DNA of 64,000 nucleotides from Thraustochytrium sp. TN22 (lineage: Eukaryota; Sar; Bigyra; Thraustochytrida; Thraustochytriidae). The position numbers and the translations under genes are program-made. A model generated the notes under the pieces. The model had not been told where the DNA came from and searched no databases. It saw only the letters and a list, made by a program, of their open reading frames with translations. Below are positions 10,701-19,016 of this stretch, in pieces. The stretch is from assembly GCA_013306675.1 (NCBI GenBank), contig JABLUY010000025.1:1-64000 (forward strand). The letters are read 5' to 3'. The stretch's first letter is position 1, and each line of letters opens with the position of its first letter.

Positions 10701-11228
10701 CTCGATGCGGATGGTCTTGCCGAAGGTCTCCGGCTCGAACGCGAACGGGCCCTCGTTGACCAGATCCACCGCCACCACGGCGTCGGAGCGGCTGCCGTGC
10801 CGGATCAAGTTCGACAGGTTTGAGGCGCGGTTCGTGGTTCGCGCGCTCAGGCCGAGGCAGATCTGCAGCGCCGCCACCACGGCCGACTTGCCCGAGCCGT
10901 TCTGGCCCGTGATGAAGTTGATGTGCCGCCCCAGCTTCACCTGCAGCTTGCGGTGGCACATGAAGTTCGTGCACTCGATCTGCTTCACCTTGCCAGCCTC
11001 GTCCATGATGTCCACGTCGTCCACGCCGCCCTCCTCCTCCTCCTCCTCCTCCTCCTCGCTGCTGTCTGGCGGGCCCTGCGTCTGAGCCTGCGCCACGCCC
11101 TCGGCGCCGACGCCGCCGGCCTCCTCCTCCATCTCGGAGTCGTCCTCGCCCGAGTCCGCCTCGTCCGGCCGCGGCGCGTGCTCCTCGTCCTCGTCCTCGA
11201 GCATCTCGCCCTTGCGCCCCCGCTTCAT
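7737..11228 (-). CDS. SMC6: SMC6, structural maintenance of chromosomes protein 6
   Basis: ATPase subunit of the SMC5/6 complex, which works in recombination and rDNA and replication maintenance. It has 1163 residues from the ATG at 11228; an in-frame ATG at 11312 would add 28 basic residues of poor quality. An acidic N-terminal tail (to about residue 79) precedes NFMCH, diagnostic for SMC6 over SMC5, and the Walker A GQNGSGKS (108-115). Coiled coils flank a hinge near the middle, at about 500-680. The C-terminal head has the signature LSGGES (about 1062-1067) and a Walker B with VMDEFDVFMD, where SMC6 has DEFDVYMD. Convergent with MUS81 and divergent from the RAD21-like gene. Confidence 0.95.
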   Translation of the reverse strand: MKRGRKGEMLEDEDEEHAPRPDEADSGEDDSEMEEEAGGVGAEGVAQAQTQGPPDSSEEEEEEEEEGGVDDVDIMDEAGKVKQIECTNFMCHRKLQVKLGRHINFITGQNGSGKSAVVAALQICLGLSARTTNRASNLSNLIRHGSRSDAVVAVDLVNEGPFAFEPETFGKTIRIERTLKLSGASSFRLLNAETKKCISTQRRKIDEIMRHFNIFVDNPTCILDQETSKSFLRGKAEDKFKVWMKATNLEDLRRLFDAEYRDRGSAKRAVNERSQNYGVLEDRIKSAKQELESVRMLENQGERLKTAQQEKVWIMARDTVSQFEAAEETFQKFQRKRDERAEAHDAAKAKVERVSEGHVALEATVNEHGHALEAQQDVVKRANAMYAASRERWRKAKHACGAKEKLVEEILNERAKQEQKRADLVRNAQQKNANAMNDAERHRSALDQQRQLFNDAADRLHQLDAQIKARMEEDTYQDDEDLRDAKSRVQDSDREIREVESNLRNLRSASSDPTAAFGPELPIILRLIEQNMARFSKPPVHIGLSCKLKDQRWRFPVAHALRNALRQFALNSTHDLAVLKELCRQARVRPPNAIVSNFQSRPYEIPDNRRFRSNVEGVLSFMDVLEFTDPNAFNALVDTSGFERFGLCEPKDAVAVAFDMRPPGLKKLFDTNANAYSLTKSGGQYKEAGPPSQRGTDSMFVEDTRFAQENAQRELMRAKSDKDRATQVLRQLEGRLAAKKNELQQWQREHDNLRRQSATSEARIRDLESKLNEAEASVTGDDSLEIERESIRQIIEQLDLDIVAQRDALQQLRLDLEGYEREAEDFHRSMEDATIKEKELRTKLEAVKEELDRIKSGTEADIITLQRAEAKLARAEKDLAEKGEDRDAKKSRAEQARTAALQYTDGEEVEVDPRKTLSQVDAEIKSFQASLQKDMQSLNTQYGDESIDSIVERLKSEYALAKQAYKTEKLKVYNQKVILKKFKHSRVKREHNVDKLRELCQLRLQREFEANLSYRGHGGNIHLDNESGSLNFSWHKAADSQLSQMSQASAEEASNAKDAGQLSGGESSFTSLSFLMALAKVMRSPWRVMDEFDVFMDQDNRRSSLELIVDTARNNNSISVNRCQYILLTPHDISSVPDAPDIKKIRMRPPEADFGRAQQSTLS

Positions 11229-11839
11229 CTCGCCCTCGCGCGCCCTCGCGCGCCCTCGCGCGCCTGTTTCTCTTTGCCGCCTTGCGAGGAGCGCGCAAGG
11301 AGGAGCGCGCAAGGATCGGAGGAGCGCGCAAGGATCCCTGCTGCCGCCGGCGCTCGGCGCGGCCGCCTGCGCGCGCCGCCCGGGCGCCCGCGCGCCGCGC
11401 CGCCTCCCTCCCGCCGCCCGCTGCCGCCCGTCGGCCGCGCGCGCTTGCGCCGTGGGGGCGACTGGGATTTGATTTCAAATTTTCCTCCTCTACGCCGCCG
11501 CCCCGCTTCGAGTCGAGTCGAGTCGAGTCGCCGGCGACAGTTAGGCGCCCTTGCGCGCCGTGGCGCCCTCTTGCGCGCGCCGCGCGGCCCTTGCGCGCAA
11601 GTCGGGCCCTGCGCATTGCGCCCTTGCGGCCGCCGCCGCAAGGGCGCGCGCGCGGTGGTTAGGCGCGCCGGCCACTTGCGGCGCCGGCGCGCAAGTGGCC
11701 GCCGCGCCGCCGCCACTGCCGAGTTTCGCCGCGCAAGTGGGCGCCAACTGCCGCGAAGTGCCCCGCGGCCGCCACGCCGGCCGCGGCGCGGCGCGGAGGG
11801 GCGGCGCGGCGCGGCGCGGCAGGCAGAGTCCGGACGCGC

Positions 11840-11871
<32 letters not shown>

Positions 11872-11925
11872 GCGCGCCTCTCTCTCTCGGCGGCGGCGGC
11901 GGCCCCTTCCGTGGCGCGGCGCGGC

Positions 11926-11984
<59 letters not shown>

Positions 11985-12101
11985 AGGGGCGGCGGGGGAA
12001 AAACCCTCCCGCGCGCCGCGTTCAAACGAGCAGGCGGGCGCACAGCGGCGGCGGCGGCGGCGGCGGGGCGCCCGCGGGGCGCGGAGGAGAGGGCGGGCAG
12101 G
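11229..12101. promoter_or_regulatory. Divergent promoter region, SMC6 / RAD21
   Basis: 873 bp of extreme GC content between two chromosome-structure genes. Near SMC6 there are three AGGAGCGCGCAAGGA-like repeats (about 11288-11338). In the centre is a (GAGTC)n cluster (11511-11530), followed by many CCTTGCGCGC variants (about 11545-11660). Next to the RAD21 start is a long (GGC)n run (about 11928-11984). Co-regulation of the pair is inferred. No gene within. Confidence 0.55.
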
Positions 12102-14462
12102 ATGTTCTACTCAGACATCATCCTCGCGAAGAAGGGCCCGCTAGGGAAGATCTGGCTCGCGGCGCACTGGGACAAGAAGATCAGCAAGGCGCAGGTGTTC
12201 CAGACGGACATTGAGCGGTCGGCGATGTCGATCAAGGGCATGGGCGTGCCGCTGGCGCTGCGTCTGTCGGGCCACCTGCTCCTGGGCCTGGTGCGCATCT
12301 ACCAGCGCAAGGTCAAGTACCTGTTCACGGACTGCAGCGAGGCCATGGTGAAGATCAAGATGGCCTTTCGACCAGGCGTGGTGGACCTGCCGTACGAGGG
12401 CGCGGCCACGGCGCAGGCCAGCGGCACGACGATGGGCGCGCCCACCGTGGCGGAGTTCGAGATGATCCACGACGAGGACGACTTCGAGGGCGTGGAGCCA
12501 CAGCTGGACGAGTGGATGCAGACCACGCTGTCGGCGCAGAACGTGTCTCGCAACGTGGACATCACGCTCGAGATCACGCCGCGCGCGGCGCAGATGCGCG
12601 GCTCGCGCGGCTCGCGTAGCTCGCAGGGCAGCGTCGGGCCGCAGGGCGTCGACGATAGCGACGACGAGGACGAGGAGCCGCAGGAGTGGACGCCCTTTGA
12701 GTTCGACGCGGGCGGCGGGGGCAGCGCCGGCTTTGGGTCCGCCGGCTCTTCCTCGGCCGGCGATGTCGAAGTAGCGCGTGACGCGCCGGAGCGCCGCACG
12801 AGCGTGGCAGCGCTCGACACCTCGGCCGCCTCCATCTCCAAGCTGGCGCCGGGCGGCGCCGGTGCGGAGGGCGTCACCACGCCGCGCGCGCAGGCACAGC
12901 TCGAGACGGCCTCGGCCGCCTCGGCCGGTCCCGAGGCGGAGGGCGACGCCTCACTGCTCACGCCGGGCCGCCCGAGCATCGGCGGCGCGAGCGGCGCAGC
13001 GGGCGCCGACCTGAACGTGCGCATGGACGACGATGACGACGAGGCCCGTGCGGACTCGGACGACGACCAGCCCATGGTCATGCCGGACGACTCGGACGAT
13101 GAGGCGGAGACCGAGCGCGAGCGGCGGCCGGAGCAGGACTCGGACTCGGACGCCGAGCGCCGGCAGGCCGAGGGGGGCGCTGCGGGCGCCGCGACGCCCA
13201 TTGCCGTGACGATGGAGACGGTCGAGACGGAGCCGGCCGAGGAGGCCGCGGCGGCGCCCAAGCGCAAGCGGCGGCAGAAGAAGCAGGCGCGCCAGCCCAA
13301 GGCGGCCGACGCTGCGCCCGCGCGGCGCAAGCGCCGGCGCCTCGGCGTGCTGGACGCCGCGCTCACAAGCGAGGACCTCATGGCGCCCGAGGCGGAGCGC
13401 ACGCAGCCCCGCGTGTTGTCGCGGCGCCGCCTGGCGGCGCGCGCGCGCGAAGAGGAGGGCGTCCTGGCGAGCCGGCTGCTCTTTCTGGAGCCGCGCGGCT
13501 CGCTGGACGACGCGCTGCAGCTGTGGAGCCTGGGCGGCCTTGCGGACGAGGTCCGCGAGCTCTTTGCCGCGCACACCGAGGACGCGCTGCCGTATCCGAA
13601 GCGGCGCCAGCGCAGCGGGAGCGAGGCGCCGGCCGGACCCGAGGAGGAAAAGAGCGCCGCGGCCGACGACGAGGACGGCGGCGACGCCGAGGACGCCGAG
13701 GCCGTGCGCCGCGCCTCGTATGCTGGGAGCGATGGCGACCTGCTGGAGACGCGCCTGGGCGATGACCAGGAGGACGGCCCGCTCGTGGAGCGCCGCGCCA
13801 GCTATCGCTCGCGCAGGACGTCGGCATCCGTGCTCGTGGCGCCCGTGCAGCCTGAGCAAAGCCACGACGACGAAGACGACGATGTGCCGGCGCGCATGGA
13901 GCACGACGACGACGACGACGACGAGGCGGAGACGGGTACCGCAGGCGGCCTCGTCTTTGGCGCCGGCGGCGCCTCGGCCTCCGCAGCCTCGAGCTCGCGC
14001 GGCTCGGTGCGCGGCGCGCTCGCGCCCGGCCCCGAGGTCGGCGGCGACGACGACGACGACATGCCAATCGTGCCGTCCGACGACGACAGCGAGCCGGGCG
14101 ACGTCATGGCGCCACCGTTAAGCGATGACCAAGACAGCGGAAACAACGCTGAGGAGGATGAAGTCTCGCAGGCCAGCTCCGATGATGACCCGGAGGAGGA
14201 AGCGACGGAGCACAAGTGGCACAAGCGCACGGCGCGAATGATGCGCCTCTGCAAGGGCATCCTTGAGGGCGAAGACTCGATCACGTACCAGCAGCTTGCT
14301 GAGAACCGCAACAAGCGCACGGTGGCCAGCTGCTTCTTTGAGATCCTCCAGCTCAAGACCTGGGACCGCATCGACCTCGCACAGGATGAGCCGTACGGCG
14401 TCATTCAGATCGCGCGCGGACCCAAGTTCGACGACCCCATCCCGACCACCACCTCCGGCTGA
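12102..14462 (+). CDS. RAD21: RAD21/SCC1-type kleisin subunit of cohesin
   Basis: Closes the SMC1-SMC3 ring and is the separase target. It has 786 residues. The N-terminal kleisin domain (1 to about 105) starts MFYSDIILAKKGPLGKIWLA, with SGHLLLGLVRIYQRKVKYL, characteristic of Rad21/Rec8. The C-terminal winged helix (about 705-786) contains RTARMMRLC and ASCFFEILQLKTWDRI. The long middle is acidic and low-complexity, with a lysine/arginine-rich patch KRKRRQKKQARQ (about 385-400). The start is fixed by the conserved N-terminus. I cannot separate mitotic RAD21 from meiotic REC8 from this alone; RAD21 is favoured by the N-terminus. Confidence 0.92.
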   Translation: MFYSDIILAKKGPLGKIWLAAHWDKKISKAQVFQTDIERSAMSIKGMGVPLALRLSGHLLLGLVRIYQRKVKYLFTDCSEAMVKIKMAFRPGVVDLPYEGAATAQASGTTMGAPTVAEFEMIHDEDDFEGVEPQLDEWMQTTLSAQNVSRNVDITLEITPRAAQMRGSRGSRSSQGSVGPQGVDDSDDEDEEPQEWTPFEFDAGGGGSAGFGSAGSSSAGDVEVARDAPERRTSVAALDTSAASISKLAPGGAGAEGVTTPRAQAQLETASAASAGPEAEGDASLLTPGRPSIGGASGAAGADLNVRMDDDDDEARADSDDDQPMVMPDDSDDEAETERERRPEQDSDSDAERRQAEGGAAGAATPIAVTMETVETEPAEEAAAAPKRKRRQKKQARQPKAADAAPARRKRRRLGVLDAALTSEDLMAPEAERTQPRVLSRRRLAARAREEEGVLASRLLFLEPRGSLDDALQLWSLGGLADEVRELFAAHTEDALPYPKRRQRSGSEAPAGPEEEKSAAADDEDGGDAEDAEAVRRASYAGSDGDLLETRLGDDQEDGPLVERRASYRSRRTSASVLVAPVQPEQSHDDEDDDVPARMEHDDDDDDEAETGTAGGLVFGAGGASASAASSSRGSVRGALAPGPEVGGDDDDDMPIVPSDDDSEPGDVMAPPLSDDQDSGNNAEEDEVSQASSDDDPEEEATEHKWHKRTARMMRLCKGILEGEDSITYQQLAENRNKRTVASCFFEILQLKTWDRIDLAQDEPYGVIQIARGPKFDDPIPTTTSG

Positions 14463-14919
14463 GCGACCGACCGCCTTCGCGCGAGCACGAGCCAAAGCAT
14501 CATGGGCGCACCTGCAAACAACACAACCTAACGAATGCACAGCAATCCAAACCAAAGCAATTCTCGATTCTCTTTTCCTTGAAGAAGCAAAAGCAACGTC
14601 GAAGCAAGAGCATGCATGCAATTGCCTGCTTGCCAAGTCCTTCACCGCACAGACTTGTGACTGCCAGTGCCATGGCGGCATTGCCCTGCACGCACTGCAC
14701 CGTGACTGCGCTCAGCCAGGCGCTGGTGATGGGCGGCGCTGGTGGATCGCACATGTCCCCAGTGACGCCCCGTGACCGTCGTTGGCAAGTTTCGGATTCT
14801 TCTTCTTCTCCTTCTTCTCTCTCTCTCTTTCTGCGAGTCTCTCGCGCTCAGGCTCGACTCGACGAGTCACGGGCGCGGCCAGAACCTGAACGCGGACGCG
14901 GCGGCAGAAGAGGGCAGCG

Positions 14920-14966
<47 letters not shown>

Positions 14967-15019
14967 CGCAGGGGGCGGCTGCGACTCACCCGCGAGCGCG
15001 CGGCGAGCCAGGAAACATC
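14463..15019. other. Spacer and leader upstream of the amphipathic-helix gene
   Basis: Holds the RAD21 3' region, then a pyrimidine-rich tract of CTTCTT/CTCTCT (about 14797-14842), a CGACTCGACGAGTC palindrome-like motif (about 14854-14868) and a (GGC)n leader (about 14921-14964) before the next start. No gene seen. Confidence 0.5.
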
Positions 15020-15877
15020 ATGATGGAGGACCACGACGAGAGCGTGGTGGCGGAGGCGGTCCCGGCGCCGCGCGACCAGGCCGACGAGGCCACCGGCGAG
15101 CGGCTGCTGCTGCCGGAGGAGCCGCCCAAGGCGGCGGCGGCGGCGGCAGCGGCGACGACGACGGCCGCGACGGCGACGGCTTCCACGCCTGCTGGTGCGT
15201 CGTCGTCGTCGCTGCGCATGGACGCGGCCGGGCGGCTGGCCGGCACGGCGGTGGACGACGTTGCGGAGGACATGGACCGCACCAAGCTGGACGACTACTA
15301 CTCGAATGGGCCGTCGTCGACGAGCTTCGACGACGGCGAGACCGAGGGCAGCTTCGAGCAGCGGTCCGGGCTGGACGGCGCCATCCCGATGGACAAGATC
15401 AAGAATGGCGCTGCGAACGCATGGAACCTGTGGCAGTGGGGCGTGTCCAAGGTCGCAGACCAGGCCAAGGAGGTGTCGGAGCGCCTGAACGAGAACGAGA
15501 ACTTCCGGCAGGCTGCCGAGCGCGCGGGCTCGCTGTATGAGGAGCGGGTGAAGCCCGGGTTCTCGGCGGTGCGCGAGGGCGCCGCGAGTGCGTACGAGAA
15601 GGCACGGCCGGCTGTGGAGAACATGGCGGAGCGCGCCAAGCCGGCGCTGCACGAGTTGTCGACGCGCGCCGAAGAGGGCTGGCACACGACGCGGGAGAAG
15701 GTGGGCCAGCTTGGCGAGGCGTGCCGGCCGGGTCTGGAGCGCGCCGCGGAGTCCACGCGCACGGCGATCGAGCGCGCCACGGACTCGGCGACGACCGCCA
15801 TGGCCGGCTCCAAGGGCGGCGCCGCGAAGAAGAACGACGACGACGACGACCCGGACGCGCCGTACACGCAGATTTGA
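15020..15877 (+). CDS. Amphipathic-helix repeat protein of unknown function
   Basis: 285 residues, not assigned to a named family. Residues 1 to about 75 are acidic then alanine/threonine-rich. A more ordered block, with FDDGETEGSFEQ and NAWNLWQWGVSKVAD, spans about 95-155. From there to about 265 run successive 11-residue-like amphipathic helices (EERVKPGF, YEKARPAVE, AERAKPALHE, REKVGQLGE), as in apolipoprotein, perilipin or LEA proteins that lie on membranes or lipid droplets. The tail is KKNDDDDDPDAPYTQI. There is no signal peptide or membrane span. Two adjacent ATGs (15020, 15023) could start it. Peripheral membrane or lipid-droplet association is only an inference from helix chemistry. 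Convergent with PGAM5. Confidence 0.8.
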   Translation: MMEDHDESVVAEAVPAPRDQADEATGERLLLPEEPPKAAAAAAAATTTAATATASTPAGASSSSLRMDAAGRLAGTAVDDVAEDMDRTKLDDYYSNGPSSTSFDDGETEGSFEQRSGLDGAIPMDKIKNGAANAWNLWQWGVSKVADQAKEVSERLNENENFRQAAERAGSLYEERVKPGFSAVREGAASAYEKARPAVENMAERAKPALHELSTRAEEGWHTTREKVGQLGEACRPGLERAAESTRTAIERATDSATTAMAGSKGGAAKKNDDDDDPDAPYTQI

Positions 15878-16209
15878 TTTGCTCCGGACAACGCAAGCAC
15901 TCCACGGAAAGTTGACAGTAATTTGCCAGCAAACCAGCAGGCAAGCAGGCAAGGCAGGCAAGGATGCAGCGACAGTCCACCTCACGTACCTTAGGGTAAC
16001 TACTACCGCCTGCCTGGCTGGGAGCCGGCCATCATCGCGGCGTCTGTCTGTCTGTATGAAGAAGGCTCGGACACATTTCGACACGTTCTGCTCAGCTTGT
16101 TTGGGTTGCCTTGCTCTCTGCCCTGTTCTTGCGCGCGCTGTCTATGTTGGTCTGGCGCTCTGAGCTCGCGACCAAGAAATCGCTTGGATTGTTGGCTGGT
16201 ATGGAGCTC
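15878..16209. other. Spacer between convergent genes
   Basis: 332 bp of 3' flanking sequence with imperfect GCAGGCAAGG repeats (about 15935-15965) and a CTGTCTGTCTGTATG tract near 16045. No gene seen. Confidence 0.5.
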
Positions 16210-17100
16210 TCATGAGTAGGTGACCTTGGACGGGGGCAAATGGCCGGTGTCACCCATGTTGGACACCGAAACGCTGCCATTGTGCGCAATGCGAATGACG
16301 GTAATGCCGGTGTTGTAAATAGCGAAGCGTAGCCAGGCCGCAGGGTCGAGCTGCAAGGCGCGGCAGACAAAGTAGCGGATGACGTTCCCGTGGCAAACGA
16401 GCAGCTCGTGCGTGTCGCGGTCCTGGTGCAGCGGTGCACGGTGGATGAACTTGCGAAAGGCGGCCTCAATGCGGGCGCCGTCCTCGTGGCATTCCGCCGC
16501 GGTCGGCTTGTAGGTGCGCGAGGCCGGCACGGGCTGGATCGGGTGGCCCTCGCGCAGCATCTGCTCCACGTGCGCCGGCGGCGGGCCTCCCGGCATCTTG
16601 GCGAGCTCCTCCATGATGAGCTCCGCCGTCTCTGTGGCGCGCTTCTGGTCCGAGTAAAAGACGGCGTCGAAGCCAAAGTCGCCGGCCTCGGCCAGCGCGC
16701 GCAGGCGCTCGCCGGCCAGCGTCGCCTGCTCGCGGCCCAGGGGCGTCAGCTTGCACGCCGCGTCCCACTCGAGCCACCAGTCCTGGTCCACGCCGTCACT
16801 CTTGGCAATGTACGCGGCGCGCTCCGCCTGCTCGTACTGGCCGTGGCGCACCAGCACGATGGTCCTGCACGGCGTCGTCGTCTGCGTCCCGGACGCGCGC
16901 GACTTGCGCCGCTGCGCCGCCCAGTGGCCCGGCCGCGCCTCGCTCACCGGCGCCATGCGGTCCCAGTTCACCTCCCACGGCGCGCCCGCGCCCTCCGTGC
17001 CGCCGCCGCCCGCCGCCGCCAGCGCCACGGCGCCGCCCGCGCCCGTCAGCCCGGCCAGCCCGGCCAGGCCCAGCCCGCGCCCCAGCAACCGCCGCGCCAT
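16210..17100 (-). CDS. PGAM5: PGAM5, mitochondrial histidine-type Ser/Thr phosphatase
   Basis: Phosphoglycerate-mutase-fold phosphatase of mitochondria, known in animals to act in mitophagy and cell-death signalling. It has 296 residues, close to the 289 of human PGAM5. Residues 4 to about 32 form a glycine/alanine/leucine hydrophobic segment fitting the N-terminal membrane anchor. A PGAM5-type multimerisation motif, NWDRMAPVSEARPGHW, lies at about 45-60. The phosphohistidine loop is VLVRHGQY with His86. LTPLGREQATLAGERL follows, and the second catalytic histidine is in LVCHGNVIRYFVCRAL. All catalytic features are present. The start is the first ATG and gives a complete anchor. The channel-like gene lies downstream in the same orientation, 593 bp away. 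Confidence 0.93.
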   Translation of the reverse strand: MARRLLGRGLGLAGLAGLTGAGGAVALAAAGGGGTEGAGAPWEVNWDRMAPVSEARPGHWAAQRRKSRASGTQTTTPCRTIVLVRHGQYEQAERAAYIAKSDGVDQDWWLEWDAACKLTPLGREQATLAGERLRALAEAGDFGFDAVFYSDQKRATETAELIMEELAKMPGGPPPAHVEQMLREGHPIQPVPASRTYKPTAAECHEDGARIEAAFRKFIHRAPLHQDRDTHELLVCHGNVIRYFVCRALQLDPAAWLRFAIYNTGITVIRIAHNGSVSVSNMGDTGHLPPSKVTYS

Positions 17101-17692
17101 GCCGCCGCGCGGCGACCGGGACCTGGGCGCCGGCGAGGCCGGGGACGACGGCGACGAGGGGGGGAGGACGCCCCGCGCGACCGCGGCCCGCGCTCGCGCT
17201 GCGCGACTTTTTCAAGTGGCACGAGCTCGCACGAGCTTGCGGTCTGGTGATGAGCCTTGAGCGTCCGAGACAGGCTCGAGTCCGAGTCGAGTGTCGCTGA
17301 CCGCGAGCCGCACAAGGCTAGCCTAGGGCCTAGCCTAACTTGCTCGAGGCTGCAGGCGATGAGGATGACTGTCGACGGCGGCTGCTTCGAGTTCAAGGTT
17401 GCTCTTGCCACGGTGATCGTTCTTTGCTTGTGAGTGTCCTTTCCTCTCTCTCTCTCTCTCTTTTTTCTCGCTCCTCGCGCACCGCGGAAAAGTCGTGCAG
17501 CTGGTAGTCAAGCTTTTCCGTTCGCTTGGCCGTGCAGTGCCTACGCATACGAAGGAAGAGGATCATCAGCAAGGCCGATTCAATCAAAACGTGCATCGTT
17601 CAAGGAGCACTACCTGACAGTGAGTTCATAGCAATCGGTTGCGGAGAATTGCGAAAACATCAATGAACATCGCTTGGACTTGGGTTATAGAA
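17101..17692. other. PGAM5 upstream region and ion-channel gene 3' flank
   Basis: 592 bp. Contains CTCGAGTCCGAGTCGAGTG near 17274-17292 on the PGAM5 promoter side, a CT-run (about 17442-17460), and the plus-strand motif CCTGACAGTGAGTTC (about 17613-17627), which recurs exactly near 32225. From about 17637 on it is the start of the 1.4-kb duplicated unit that carries the ion-channel gene. No gene seen. Confidence 0.5.
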
Positions 17693-19016
17693 TCAGGCCT
17701 TGGCATCGTAGCTGGCGTCCGCAACGGCCGCAGAGCCACCGGTAGAGCTCCGGGTCTGATGCTCGTAGAGAAAGCGACCGAGCGAGAAGAACACGTGCAT
17801 GATGAGCCAGGCGATGAAGAAGAGATTGATGCCTGCAAACGCGACCCAGGTGTCGAAGACAAGGTCCTCAACCTCGTTGAAGATGCGCACCTCCTCCTGG
17901 TCGACGGAGAAGACGAGCACGACGACGGCGGCGAAGCCGAACATGGCGAGGCGGTAGGTGTCCGCGAAGGTGGCACGGGAGGACTTTTGCATGGCGGAGA
18001 TGCTCATGGCGACGAGCAGGGAGATGCTGAAGCTGAGCCAGGAGGACTTGTCCGTGAAGAAGCTGACGGATCCCGGCGCCAGCATGGCGAGCAGGAGCGG
18101 CTGCAGGAACTCGTAGATGACCGGAAGGCCGACGGCGCGGCGCAGAAAGACGTCGCAGGAGACCGTGCTGTACGTGTGGCGCTTGCCAAAGCCCGGGTTG
18201 GTGGTGAAGACGAGCGCAGGCGTCTTCCAGTAGGACCAGCGCCGGCTGAGAATGGGCTTGACCTCCTCCTCGCGAATGGCAGAGCACGAGGGGTCGACGT
18301 AGGTGGCATTGAAACTGGTGTGGTGATCCGTGTGCCGCAAATGGCCCACGATGATGCCCTGATTCCACGGGACAAAGACCAGGTAGCGGCTGTCCCAGTT
18401 GCTCGTGAACTTGACCTGCAGTTTGTGGAAATCGAAGGGAAACATGGCGCCGCCTTCCCCCAGCGGGTACATGAGCGACGCCATGCGGCCCGTGGTCTCG
18501 TTCTCGCGCAGGGGGTAGACGCCGTGGAGCTCGTAGCAGTAGACAATCTTCTGCTCGTCGTAGTCTAGGCGCGCCCACTCGTGCGTGGCCACATCGCCGA
18601 TGAACTCGATCCACGGCGCGTACTCCTGCACGTAGACGTTGGTGTCCTCCTCGGCACCGTTGCCCACCTTGACGCAGTGCGAGCCATCGCGCGTGGCGAT
18701 ACGATCCTCCTTTTGGATGCCGATTGACGCCAGCGGCACGCGCACGTACAGGAGCACCTTGGCAATGAAGGTGCTCGTCTCAATGTCGATGCTGTGGATG
18801 CCAATCACCTGGCACCGCACCTCTGCCAGCACCGGCGGCTTCACCTTCTCCTTCCAGAACTCGAACCACGTTGAGGATCGCTCTGTGCCGCGTGTCAGTA
18901 CTTGCTATAGCCGCTTAGGCCGCGAGCCAGGCCCACCCGCCTCACCAAACCGCACCAAGCCGCACCAACTCACTGTAGATGTTCGCCTCGTTCGGTGGCG
19001 CCCTGATCTGCGCCAT
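17693..19016 (-). CDS. Pentameric ligand-gated ion channel-like protein, copy 1 (one intron)
   Basis: Join of exon 1 (18974-19016, MAQIRAPPNEANIY plus one base) and exon 2 (17693-18882), giving 410 residues. The extracellular beta-sandwich carries VIGIHSIDIETSTFIAKV (beta1 region) and the family's FPFD motif (GAMFPFDFHKLQVKF, about 158-172). Four hydrophobic segments follow near 267-290, 295-312, 324-341 and 364-382, the family topology. The two cysteines of the animal Cys-loop are absent, as in many prokaryotic and protist members. No N-terminal signal peptide is visible, which is unusual for this topology, so an upstream exon cannot be excluded. Ligand and ion selectivity cannot be read from the sequence. 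It is one of a direct tandem pair with 20460-28795. Confidence 0.82.
18883..18973 (-). other. Intron of ion-channel copy 1 (91 nt)
   Basis: The donor is ACA|GTGAGTTGG and the acceptor GGCACAG|AGCG, with a TACTGAC branch-like motif about 13 nt upstream of the acceptor. The exons join in phase 1 to make a lysine codon. The paralogous gene keeps identical donor, branch and acceptor sequences. Confidence 0.85.

Noticed and set aside
7737-11228. SMC5 instead of SMC6
   Set aside because: NFMCH before Walker A, the GQNGSGKS loop and VMDEFDVFMD at the C-terminus are SMC6 features; SMC5 has a different N-terminal motif and Walker A.
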